In this document: one piece after another, positions 8,972-16,725 of the stretch
How positions within the stretch are numbered: position 1 is the stretch's first letter
Layout: each line of letters begins with the position of its first letter
Origin: Cupriavidus lacunae
Lineage (GTDB): Bacteria > Pseudomonadota > Gammaproteobacteria > Burkholderiales > Burkholderiaceae
Assembly (NCBI RefSeq): GCF_003353055.1
Contig: NZ_QKWJ01000071.1
Coordinates: 1 to 38,109 of the forward strand
Reading direction: 5' to 3'
Length of the DNA: 38,109 nt
Notes under the pieces: generated by a model
The model's input: only the letters and a program-made list of their open reading frames with translations
Database searches by the model: none
Told to the model about the DNA's origin: nothing
Program-made: the position numbers and the translations under genes

Positions 8972-11071
8972 GTGTTGCCCCCATTACGTCAGGACCTCAC
9001 GCTACACCCCGGTCCCGCCGACACCAGCGGCGCACCGACCTGGACCTTGCACGACCCGGCTGCCAACAAGTTCTATCAACTGTCCTGGCCGGCCTTCGAG
9101 ATCCTCTCGCGCTGGCCGCTGAGCGACCAGCGCGCGCTGCTGGAGGCCGTGAACTGCGAAACCACACTGAGCGTGGGCGAGGACGAGCTCGAGGCCGTGG
9201 TGCAGCTGCTCCACCGCCACAACCTGTTGCTTGCGTGGCGGGCAGAAGACAGCGCTCGGCTGGGCCGCATCGCGGGCGCGCGGCGCGTCAGCAAGGCCAT
9301 GTGGCTGCTCAAGCATTACCTGTTCTTCCGCATGCCGCTGGTGCGGCCGATGCCCATGCTGCAGCGTTGCGCGCCCTGGGTCGAGTGGGCGTTCAAGCCA
9401 CGCTTCTGGTGGGGCACGGGGCTGGTTGCCTTGTTTGGCCTCTACCTCGTCTCGCGGCGCTGGGATGAGTTTACCCATACCTTTGCCTCGTATGCGGGCC
9501 TGCAGGGATTCCTGGGCATTGGCCTGGCGCTGTCGCTGGCCAAGGTGCTGCATGAACTGGGGCACGCATTTACCGCCTACCGTTACGGCTGTCGCGTACC
9601 GACCATGGGGGTCGCCTTCCTGGTGATGTGGCCGGTGCTCTACACGGACACCAACGAAGCCTGGAAGCTCATGCGGCGCGAGGACCGGCTCAAGATCGGC
9701 GCCGCCGGCATGCTGTCGGAACTGGCGCTAGCCGCCTTTGCCACGGTGGCGTGGAGCTTCCTGCCGGACGGGCCTCTGCGCGCCGGCGCGTTCATGCTGG
9801 CGACCAGCACGTGGCTGCTGACCCTCGCCATCAATGCCAGCCCGTTCATGCGCTTCGACGGCTACTTCCTGCTGGCTGACTGGGTCAACATGCCCAACCT
9901 GCACGATCGGGCATTCGCGATGGCGCGCTGGTGGCTGCGGGAACGCCTGTTCGGCTTCGACGATCCGGCGCCCGAGTCGTTTTCGGCGTCGCGGCGCCGC
10001 TTCCTCATCGTCTTCGCCATCCTCACCTGGCTGTATCGGCTCGGCTTGTTCTTCGGCATCGCGCTGACCGTCTATCACATGTTCTTCAAGACGCTGGGGC
10101 TGGCGCTGCTGGTCGTCGAGCTGGGCGTGTTCATCGTCATGCCGGTCGTGCGGGAAGTGCTGGCGTGGCGCCGCCGCCGTGCGGATATCCACTGGAACGC
10201 GCAGACCCGGCGCACCGTGGCCGTGCTTGCCGTGCTGCTTGCCATTGTGGTGATTCCCTGGCGCGGCGCCCTTCGCGCGCCGGCCGTGCTCAGCGCGAGC
10301 CAGAGCCAGTCGCTCTATGCGGCCCAACCCGGCTACGTGAGCGGCGCCGCGGTGCCCACCGGGCAGGCCGTGGTCGCCGGGCAGTTGCTGGTGCAGTTGG
10401 TGTCGCCGGAACTTGACTTCCGGCTGGCCGCCGCGCAGGGGCAAGCACAGCAACTGCGCTGGCAGGTCGAGCAGCAGCCGTTTGCCACCAAGCTGCGCGA
10501 GGAGGGTGATGTGCTGCGCCGCCGCTGGGCCGCCGCCCAGGCGGAAGTGGCGGGCCTTGCCGAAGAGCGCGAGCGCCTGGCGGTGCGCGCGCCGTTCGCC
10601 GGGCGCGTGGTGGATGCCAACCTGTTCCTCGCCGATGGCGCGTGGCTGGCGCGCGGCGAGCCCCTTTATCATATCGTCGGCCAGGATAGCGAGCTGAAAG
10701 CCGAAGCCTTCATCGGCGAGCAGGACCATGCCGCGCTCACTGCCGGCAGCAGCGGCGTCTTCGTCGCCAACCTGCCGGAGTTCGGCTCGGTGCGTTGCGC
10801 CGCCGCTCAGATGGACCAGGTCAATGTAGCCGGCCTGGAGCAACGCACGCTGGCCAGCCTCTACGGCGGCCCCATCGCGGTTACGCGCAGCCAGCACAAC
10901 GGACTGGCGCCGACCACGGCTATCTACCGCGTGCGCTTGTCGCATTGCGACCCACTGCCGCTGACGCGGGAATTGCCGGGTACCGTGCTGTTGGCACGCC
11001 AGCGCCATAGCCTGGCCGGCGATGCCTGGACCGCGCTGCTGGGTCTGATGCAGCATGAACGCGGCCTTTGA
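8972..11071 (+). CDS. site-2 protease (M50) fused to a C-terminal adaptor domain
   Basis: A 699-residue protein starting at GTG 8972, coupled to the previous stop. A cytosolic N-terminal region of about 110 residues precedes a polytopic membrane part with the zinc-metalloprotease motif HELGH (194-198) and the second M50 motif FDGY (295-298, carrying the third zinc ligand Asp). More membrane helices run to about residue 430. Residues from about 435 are a HlyD-like lipoyl/hairpin module (AAQPGYVSGAAVPTGQAVVA and LAVRAPFAGRVVDANLFLAD). Related proteins are annotated as peptide zinc metalloprotease or HlyD-family proteins. Here it takes the operon place where an ABC exporter would be expected. 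It may process or pass the giant protein across the inner membrane; that role is inference. Confidence 0.9.
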   Translation: MLPPLRQDLTLHPGPADTSGAPTWTLHDPAANKFYQLSWPAFEILSRWPLSDQRALLEAVNCETTLSVGEDELEAVVQLLHRHNLLLAWRAEDSARLGRIAGARRVSKAMWLLKHYLFFRMPLVRPMPMLQRCAPWVEWAFKPRFWWGTGLVALFGLYLVSRRWDEFTHTFASYAGLQGFLGIGLALSLAKVLHELGHAFTAYRYGCRVPTMGVAFLVMWPVLYTDTNEAWKLMRREDRLKIGAAGMLSELALAAFATVAWSFLPDGPLRAGAFMLATSTWLLTLAINASPFMRFDGYFLLADWVNMPNLHDRAFAMARWWLRERLFGFDDPAPESFSASRRRFLIVFAILTWLYRLGLFFGIALTVYHMFFKTLGLALLVVELGVFIVMPVVREVLAWRRRRADIHWNAQTRRTVAVLAVLLAIVVIPWRGALRAPAVLSASQSQSLYAAQPGYVSGAAVPTGQAVVAGQLLVQLVSPELDFRLAAAQGQAQQLRWQVEQQPFATKLREEGDVLRRRWAAAQAEVAGLAEERERLAVRAPFAGRVVDANLFLADGAWLARGEPLYHIVGQDSELKAEAFIGEQDHAALTAGSSGVFVANLPEFGSVRCAAAQMDQVNVAGLEQRTLASLYGGPIAVTRSQHNGLAPTTAIYRVRLSHCDPLPLTRELPGTVLLARQRHSLAGDAWTALLGLMQHERGL

Positions 11072-11109
11072 TCGCACAGCCCGACGCGAAGAACCGGATT
11101 CCACACAGC

Positions 11110-11703
11110 ATGCTCATTTCTCAGAACGCATCGAACGCATCGAACGACGTCTGGCGCCGGCCGGGCACGGTCTGGATCACCGGGCTGTCGGGAGCCGGCA
11201 AGACCACCCTCAGCCACGCGCTGCGCAAGCGCATGCTGGCCGTAGGCCACCCGGCGCTGCTGCTGGATGGCGATGAAATCCGCGCCGGCCTCAATCGCGA
11301 CCTCGGCTTTTCGCAGGAGGACCGTACGGAGAACATCCGCCGTGCCGCGGAGGTGGCACGGCTCGCCAATCGCAGTGGCCTGTGGGTGGTGGCGGCATTC
11401 ATCTCGCCGCTGCGCAGCCAGCGCCAGCAAGCGCGAGAGATCATCGGGGGGGATGATTTCCTTGAAGTGTTCCTGAGCACCCGTTTCGCCGTATGCGCGC
11501 AGCGCGATGCCAAGGGTCTCTATGCCAAGGCATCGGCCGGGCAGGTCAGCCAGTTCACCGGGGTGAGCGCCCCGTATGAAGCACCAATTGCGCCTGACCT
11601 GGCGATCGATACCGAAGTCATCGGTCCGGAGTTGGCGGCGGGGCTGATATGCGAAGCGTTGGCAATGCGGGTATTGCCAGCGTTAGCTGAAGGCGGCCGT
11701 TGA
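11110..11703 (+). CDS. cysC: adenylyl-sulfate (APS) kinase
   Basis: Phosphorylates adenosine 5'-phosphosulfate to PAPS, the universal sulfuryl donor. Visible motifs: P-loop GLSGAGKTT, the LLDGDEIRAGLN and RTENIRRAAEVARL substrate-binding segments, FISPLRSQRQ with the active-site serine, KGLYAKASAG and FTGVSAPYEAP. All match stand-alone bacterial CysC along its whole length. The ATG at 11110 gives a normal-length protein of 197 residues; an upstream TTG at 11068 overlaps the stop of the M50 gene and is possible. Neither cysN nor cysD is adjacent. As the last gene of a secretion operon, a PAPS supply for sulfation of the exported protein or glycan is an attractive but unproven idea. Confidence 0.93.
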   Translation: MLISQNASNASNDVWRRPGTVWITGLSGAGKTTLSHALRKRMLAVGHPALLLDGDEIRAGLNRDLGFSQEDRTENIRRAAEVARLANRSGLWVVAAFISPLRSQRQQAREIIGGDDFLEVFLSTRFAVCAQRDAKGLYAKASAGQVSQFTGVSAPYEAPIAPDLAIDTEVIGPELAAGLICEALAMRVLPALAEGGR

Positions 11704-12128
11704 TCCTGTGATGGGTTCCGCCAGATTCACAAGGACCTCGGCATCGCTTTTCGCACGCAGGGCTCAGCATCGCGAATGCCGGCTGGCGGCCGATCCGGTC
11801 CACAATGTGCAGGATCTCTCTGGTGTCGAAACTGTCCTGCAGGCAGCGCAAGGCATCGGTGTCAACCGGGCCGTCAGGGGTCTGGGTGTTAGGCATGGCG
11901 CGGTTTCCGAACGGAGTAGGCGGGTGTAGCGAATAGACTGTCGCGGATCCAGGCTTCCGGAACCCGCTCATGCTGGTGAGATAGGGGCTGAGGCGTAGAG
12001 CCTTTGCCTCAATTGCCCGGCGACGACCATTGCGACCGCTGCGCGAATACTGCCTGGGACGGGTCGAAGGGGCCCGGCTGGTACACCGAACTCCTCCCGT
12101 GGCTCAGTCTTCCTGTCGTAGTCGTCTC
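11704..12128. other. intergenic, no confident gene
   Basis: A minus-strand frame from 11896 downward reads MPNTQTPDGPVDTDALRC and then about 90 more residues running into the end of cysC. It has only a weak ribosome site and no family I know, so I do not call it a gene. No terminator with a T-tract is visible after cysC. Confidence 0.4.
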
Positions 12129-12639
12129 TCAATTCGGAGCAACGGCACGCACGGTTACTTCGTCCTTGTCATCGTCTCCAGGGCCCTCCTGCTCGGTCGC
12201 CATCGGGAGCGACTCTACTGGATAGCCGTGATGTTCCCACGCATCAAGACCGCCCTTCAAGGCGCGTATATGCCGGAATTCGGCGCATTTGCTGCGAAAT
12301 CTCTTTCGCCGTGGCTTCGTTAGGGCAAACGCAATAGACCACGAGGTCGTGCTCAAGCAGCGCCTCATCAACTTTCTCCGGTGATGCCAGGTCAATCGGT
12401 ATCGCGCCGGGGATGCGGTGCGGTTCTGCCTGGCGTACTGCTTGCGGGCGAGCATCGAGAATGACAGGCGGACGCTCGGACCGCATCATCTCATCCAGCT
12501 GCTGCGGTGTGATTCGAATATGCGCGAGCCTGCGACGAAAACGCAGGCGCTGAATCCACCGGTATGCTGCGAAAAATGCTCCGACTGCGAGGAACACTTC
12601 GGCAACAGTTACGCCATGCGCACTGACCAGAGTCATCAT
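12129..12639 (-). pseudogene. membrane-anchored rhodanese-domain protein, frameshifted
   Basis: The frame starting at ATG 12639 gives an N-terminal membrane helix (VTVAEVFLAVGAFFAAY) and a rhodanese domain (ITPQQLDEMMR, VILDARPQAVRQ, IPGAIPIDLASPEKV). It reaches the catalytic-loop region VVYCVCPNEATAKEIS and then stops early at about 12244. Another minus frame continues with FRHIRALKGGLDAWEHHGYP, the expected C-terminal rhodanese motif, to a stop at 12129. Removing one C near 12277-12281 (between codons CGC and GAA) restores one protein of about 170 residues. The motif resembles the rhodanese tail found on some DedA proteins. It is either a real pseudogene or a sequencing error. Confidence 0.75.
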
Positions 12640-12716
12640 CCTGGTCAGAGCCACGCTCCCGACTACATCGCGCCGCCAGCGATGTCCCACGAGAAGAAGA
12701 TTCTTCGGTCAATTCG

Positions 12717-12827
12717 AACTTCGAAGATTTGGTGCGCCCCATTATCGCTTTAGGCATTTACCTAGCCTTGGGCGGCGCCCTCGTACACGTAATCCTGGCG
12801 GGCACTGCGCGTCGACTCCGAGGCTAA
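12717..12827 (+). other. possible very short membrane peptide or gene remnant
   Basis: A plus-strand frame reads NFEDLVRPIIALGIYLALGG and ends ARRLRG before a TAA at 12825-12827, forming one convincing transmembrane helix. The nearest start would be the GTG at 12735 or the TTG before it, with no ribosome site, giving only about 32 residues. It may be the tail of a lost membrane protein. Confidence 0.25.
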
Positions 12828-12979
12828 ATGAACTCACCGGTTGACATTGCCCCGAAGTGTCGCCATGAGTAACCGGCTGGACTAACGTCGGCAAGGCCCA
12901 GTCGACGAAGTAAGTTAAGTCTAGACTGCCGCCTGGGTGCCAGGCCCCGGAAAACCCACCAGCATGGCGCTCGCCCATT

Positions 12980-13297
12980 TTAATCATCGTAGTCGTCATG
13001 CCAGCGTCGCCATTCCCGCCGGCGCTCCCGCAATTCGCGCTCCCTCCATCGCTGTTCGTGCCATTGGCGCTCTCTCCAGGCACGGCCCTGCCAGTCGTCG
13101 TAATAGTAGGCCGGAGCCGCTACCACTGGCGGCGGCTGAACGACCACGGGAGCTGGCTCGTAGTAGACGGGCGGCGGGGCGACAACCGCTGGCACTGGGA
13201 TGCCAATACCAATACCGACGTCCACCCGCGCCTCGGCCATGTTAGAGCCAAGTGCGGTAACGCCGACCAGAAGCATGAGCGCTGCGGCTTTTCGCAT
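12980..13297 (-). CDS. small exported Pro/Tyr- and Arg/Trp-rich protein
   Basis: A 105-residue protein. The signal peptide (MRKAAALMLLVGVTALGS) is cleaved near AEA at about residue 23. A Pro/Val/Tyr segment follows (APPPVYYEPAPVVVQPPP), then a highly charged C-terminus rich in Arg, Glu and Trp (RERQWHEQRWRERELRERR). The ribosome site AGGAG lies seven bases before the ATG, a strong start. Small periplasmic proteins of this composition are common and uncharacterised in Burkholderiales; cell-envelope contact is likely, but the function is unknown. Confidence 0.8.
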   Translation of the reverse strand: MRKAAALMLLVGVTALGSNMAEARVDVGIGIGIPVPAVVAPPPVYYEPAPVVVQPPPVVAAPAYYYDDWQGRAWRERQWHEQRWRERELRERRREWRRWHDDYDD

Positions 13298-13653
13298 GAT
13301 TTTCTCCTTTTTTCTCTTGCAGAGACTTTAGGTCAGCGTGGTTCGGCGGTGTATTAGCGGATTCGCACAACGGTGACTTTCTGTAACGCCACTCGAGGCG
13401 CTAGGTGTTCAGCCGGACTTTTGAAGCCACAGCTCAACCGACCATCTTCCACGTGGGCCGAGGTCGGAGTACTTCCGAAAGGACGAAGCCCCGTGCTGGG
13501 GGGCGAATCCGGCCGTGCTCGCGTCTTGGGCTTGCTTGTTTCAAAACTTACGGATTGTCACGACTTGTGGGTCAACTCGGACGCCGACCGTACCGTTTCT
13601 CCCGGTAAGCAAGGCGCATTGCCGAGCTGCTAAAAATCCCAGGAGTTCACGTC
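13298..13653. other. intergenic between divergent exported-protein genes
   Basis: This stretch holds the upstream regions of the 105-residue minus-strand gene and the 151-residue plus-strand gene. A G/C-rich hairpin (GCCCC...GGGG, about 13488-13504) lies inside it. I see no convincing paired -35/-10 boxes and no gene. Confidence 0.4.
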
Positions 13654-14109
13654 ATGAAGAAGCTGTTCGCTGCTCTCGCCTCCGCCGCCCTCGTCGGTAC
13701 CGTTTTCGCGCAGACTGGTGTGCCAGCTTCCGCGACTCAGCCGCAGGGCGAGGCGGCGAAAGACCAGGTAAAGGTTGTCAAGGAAAAGAGCGCCACGCAG
13801 GCAAAAGCCGACAAGGACAAGAAGAGTGTCAGCGCGCAGGCCGCCGAAGCAAAGGCTCAAGCCAGGGCCGGCAAGGAAAAGGCCGACGTAAAGGCTGACG
13901 TAAAGGTTGACGCCAACAAATCCGCCGCCAAGGGCACTCACCACAAGGCGGGTATGACGAAGGCCACCCATACTGAGGCTGGTATGGCGAAGGCTGACGC
14001 AAAGAATGATTCCGACAAGGCGAAGGCCAAGACGGATGTGGCGAAGCCCGAGGCGCAGCCCGAAGCTACGAAGGCCGCAGCCAGCATGGACAAGACGAAG
14101 AAGCAGTAA
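13654..14109 (+). CDS. exported Lys/Ala-rich low-complexity protein
   Basis: A 151-residue protein with signal peptide MKKLFAALASAALVGTVFAQ cleaved after about residue 19. The rest is almost only Ala, Lys, Asp, Thr and Glu (AKADKDKKSVSAQAAEAKAQ), resembling histone H1-like or LEA-like disordered proteins. Two short internal repeats occur (HHKAGMTKATH and TEAGMAKADA). AGGAG sits before the ATG. It is probably periplasmic and disordered and might bind polyanions or protect against stress; the function is not known. Confidence 0.82.
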   Translation: MKKLFAALASAALVGTVFAQTGVPASATQPQGEAAKDQVKVVKEKSATQAKADKDKKSVSAQAAEAKAQARAGKEKADVKADVKVDANKSAAKGTHHKAGMTKATHTEAGMAKADAKNDSDKAKAKTDVAKPEAQPEATKAAASMDKTKKQ

Positions 14110-14187
14110 GCTGCTCCCACTGGGCGAACCGAGGGGGCGTTGCCAGGGCGAAGGCCGCTGCAACGTAGCCTGAGTGCAGGAGCTTTG

Positions 14188-14229
14188 CGGAGAGCGCAGG
14201 TTGGCTGGAAAGCCAGCCTGACCTCTCCG
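14188..14229 (+). terminator. long hairpin between two small exported-protein genes
   Basis: CGGAGAG (14188-14194) pairs with CTCTCCG (14223-14229), and inside it AGG/CCT and GGCTGG/CCAGCC pair around an AAA loop. This forms an extended stem of about 16 pairs. A short T-rich stretch (GTTTGTC) follows. It could end transcription of the Lys/Ala-rich gene, or attenuate or stabilise the lipoprotein message that starts 25 bases later. Confidence 0.6.
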
Positions 14230-14254
14230 CGTTTGTCACCTTTGGGAAATCGCC

Positions 14255-14419
14255 ATGAAACCCATTCTCGCATTGCTGATTGCCGTATCTACGCTGCTCG
14301 GCGGTTGCGTCGTGGTGCCATACGATGGCGGGTACTATGGTGGTGGATATTACGGTCCGTACGGGTACTGGGGCCACCGGCACCACGGATACCATGGACA
14401 TCATGGAGGCGACGACTAA
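14255..14419 (+). CDS. small His/Gly/Tyr-rich lipoprotein
   Basis: A 54-residue protein starting ATG at 14255. The signal sequence MKPILALLIAVSTLLGGC carries the lipobox LGGC, so Cys18 should be lipidated. The mature part is Gly/Tyr-rich (YDGGYYGGGYYGPYGYWG) and ends in a His cluster (HRHHGYHGHHGGDD), a composition suited to binding Ni, Zn or Cu. The preceding sequence (TTTGGGAAATCGCC) has only a weak ribosome site. Similar tiny lipoproteins are common in metal-tolerant Burkholderiales. The lipoprotein call is firm; metal binding is inference. Confidence 0.75.
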   Translation: MKPILALLIAVSTLLGGCVVVPYDGGYYGGGYYGPYGYWGHRHHGYHGHHGGDD

Positions 14420-15464
14420 CGCGGAATTTGACGCTTTCGTTGCAACCGAAACTCTAGCCATTCAGTTTCGACATCCGATAAAACGACATCGGGCTGCGCG
14501 TGGCCAAGCCAAAGTAGCAATTTGCCCTGTGTCAGGCAAGGATGGCGTGACAGATGACGTTTCCGAGGCGGTCGACTCGCCCCGACTGTGCTCGCAAGGC
14601 CATGCCAAGAGCGTGGTCTGTATTGGGATGTCGACAATTTCCGTGTGCTCGGCGCGTCTGGCGTTCGTAATGAGCAGCTCACCGATGGTGGCCGGAACGA
14701 CGGTGTCCTCAGTAGCGCGGACCACCTTAAGCGGCCAGGAAATGACGCTATCTGTTCGAAGACAACTGAGCGCCGCCGGCTTTGCGCCGTGCGGAGTATC
14801 TTGGTGAAGGCTGGTCCGAAGGGACCCGCGAAAGCGGCCGAATCGTAGGCGGCGCCGACCAGTGTGACAAGTCGCCCGAGGGGCGTCGATATACAACAGA
14901 GCAAAGTGGTCAGATGCCACAACAGCAAGCCACCACTTTGCTCACAACGGTGCGCCAATGGTATCGAGCGTGGTAAATGGTAGGTTGAAAGTACTATCGC
15001 GCCTTAATCCCATCGCACGGGGCAGCAGTGAAATGGCAACCGTTCCCCTTAGCGGCCGGCAGCGATTCCATAGAATGAGCCAGACCGGGAATTCGACACG
15101 ATATAAGAGTTCCTTCGAGCCCAATTCAGCGCTGCTTTGAATACCTCGGACTCTCGCTGACTCCAATCACTTCTCATTAGGGGAGCGGCGTCCTGTGCTA
15201 TCGTGGCATACACGGCCGCTTGGTGTAGAGGCTCGCGGCTCCGCTTTCCTGGAATAGTAAATGTACGAATCGTTACGTGCATATCATTCGAAACTGCAGA
15301 GTTGCTTGATGAGCGATTATGTCGACATCCAAGACATTGCTGTGACGGCCATCTCCTAGCTCGCTTTTTGCGTGAACGATTGGAATGGAAAAGAGTTAGC
15401 CGGGTTCGTCGATGACTAAGCTGTTGCGGCACTGCGGATTACTCGCTCCGGAAGATTCCCCGTC
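14420..15464. other. about 1 kb with no confident gene
   Basis: Open frames occur on both strands but none has a family motif, a good start and a consistent codon pattern together. The best is a minus-strand 77-residue frame beginning MHVTIRTFTIPGKR near 15285, without a ribosome site. I see no RNA gene or insertion-sequence ends. Confidence 0.4.
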
Positions 15465-15689
15465 TCAGGAGTTCATGTCGACCCAGATGCGCCCCCAAGA
15501 GCTCGCATAACTCAACGCGTACTCTCTGTCGAAAAAATACTCGAGCGTTGAGAAGGTGCGCGGCGGGCCGCCAAGCTTCTCGATGACAAGCTCGGCGGCA
15601 TGGAGACCGCCTTGCGCAGGGACTGCGCTGGCTTTGAGCAGGTATCCCCTATGCGAGGTTAGAGCGGGTGCCGTCATGTATTGGTTCAC
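15465..15689 (-). CDS. small conserved-looking hypothetical protein
   Basis: A 70-74 residue protein. The start may be GTG 15689 or ATG 15677; neither has a strong ribosome site. The sequence is compact and protein-like (YLLKASAVPAQGGLHAAELV, STLEYFFDREYALSYASSWG, ending GRIWVD). It resembles short uncharacterised proteins that occur in many copies in Burkholderia and Cupriavidus genomes, with the pattern of a small alpha/beta fold. No function is known to me. Confidence 0.6.
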   Translation of the reverse strand: MNQYMTAPALTSHRGYLLKASAVPAQGGLHAAELVIEKLGGPPRTFSTLEYFFDREYALSYASSWGRIWVDMNS

Positions 15690-15804
15690 TCATCTGTGAC
15701 CGTTCGTCGGGGGCATCGGGGTAGGCATCCTCAGAAGCAAGTATCTCAGCAACAGATTACGGTTCGGTGACGCTCTAGTCCGCTCTCGGTAGCCGATTTG
15801 GCAG

Positions 15805-16044
15805 CTACCCATTGGACTGCGGGCCCCTGTCCTTGGGCATACCGGTTGCAGCGGTTTGCCATTCACCGGCGATACGACAAAGTGAGCTATGGTTGGCAAT
15901 TCTATGCATACCAAAACGGCGGCAACGGAGCGGGACCTTTGCAAGCTGGAGCAAGGTGTCTAAATCTTCGGTGAGCGCGTCGTCGTCCCTGTAGTAGTAG
16001 CGGCAGAAATTCCACTGCAGTCTCCGACCATGATGCGAAATAGT
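15805..16044 (-). pseudogene. possible remnant of a small protein gene without start codon
   Basis: A minus-strand frame open between a stop at 16045-16047 and a TAG at 15805-15807 reads RLQWNFCRYYYRDDDALTED, then LDTLLQLAKVPLRCRRFGMH, and ends MPKDRGPQSNG. Its composition and codon use look like real protein. It has no ATG, GTG or TTG near its 5' end, so it may be a 5'-truncated gene. No family is recognised. Confidence 0.35.
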
Positions 16045-16072
16045 TCAGTAAGCTTGCGCTATTATTCTGATT

Positions 16073-16411
16073 ATGAATCGCCCCAATTTGAAGCCGAAAC
16101 ACCCCTTGTCGTCGCTCGACTCAAGGGTCCGCCCAGAATCCCACTTTCAAGGCACCAGCTTCGGTTTCTCCGGCTCCAGCGGTCGTGAGAAAGCAGCAGC
16201 AATCCTATGGGTTCGCCTGCAAATAGCGCGGCATGGAGTATCGATGGCCGATTTGGAGGCAACAGGCTGCTTCCAGCGTCCGGCTGCCAACGGTCCTGCT
16301 CTTTATAGGAATGCGGCAGGGGAACGCTGGGACGGCCATGGGCCGCTACCCGACTGGCTGCAAAGGGGCGTCAACGCAGGGCAGAGCATTGAGCATTTCC
16401 GCGCTGAGTGA
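16073..16411 (+). CDS. H-NS-family DNA-binding protein
   Basis: A 112-residue protein. The C-terminus has the H-NS DNA-binding signature as found in Burkholderiales: LYRNAAGERWDGHGPLPDWL followed by QRGVNAGQSIEHF. The segment EKAAAILWVRLQIARHGVSM leading into DLEATGCF corresponds to the oligomerisation and linker part. The first about 40 residues do not look like a usual H-NS coiled coil, so the ATG at 16073 (no ribosome site, possibly leaderless) may be wrong or the N-terminus rearranged. Proteins of this family silence AT-rich acquired DNA, which is relevant beside the lower-GC island at 18-21 kb. Confidence 0.65.
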   Translation: MNRPNLKPKHPLSSLDSRVRPESHFQGTSFGFSGSSGREKAAAILWVRLQIARHGVSMADLEATGCFQRPAANGPALYRNAAGERWDGHGPLPDWLQRGVNAGQSIEHFRAE

Positions 16412-16725
16412 CTGAGGTGTACGCCCGGCAGTTACTTTGGCAGTCCTGGGGACACCCCGTGGTATTCCCATGGTGAGGCGACGTCCTGGGGTGCTCTGCG
16501 TTCATTTGTGCGCGTGGTGCGTCTGCGCGTTAGCGTGGTGCCGTAACGCACCCTTGACTCGCTTCGCGACAAACAGTGGCACATAGTCTTGAATGCGCGC
16601 CTCTGCAATGAAGTCCTGCGACGTTTCAACATAAATTTTCGTATATCGGCTCCCCTCGGCGAAAAAAAGCGAACCGAAGTTCGCGCAAGAAAATTCCCGG
16701 GGCTGCGCGTGTGCGCTAGGAAATG
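16412..16725. other. intergenic, nothing recognised
   Basis: This lies between the end of the H-NS-type gene and the end of the convergent phasin gene. The short open frames here are Arg-rich on both strands and look like non-coding GC-rich DNA. No T-tracted terminator was identified. Confidence 0.4.

Noticed and set aside
7267..11104. Long minus-strand frames (551 and 458 codons) opposite the adaptor and M50 genes
   Set aside because: Antisense shadows with Arg/Gln/His-rich composition; the plus frames carry HELGH and adaptor motifs.
14280..14807. 175-codon plus frame overlapping the small lipoprotein
   Set aside because: It runs through the lipoprotein in the wrong frame and lacks a start signal; the lipobox frame is better supported.
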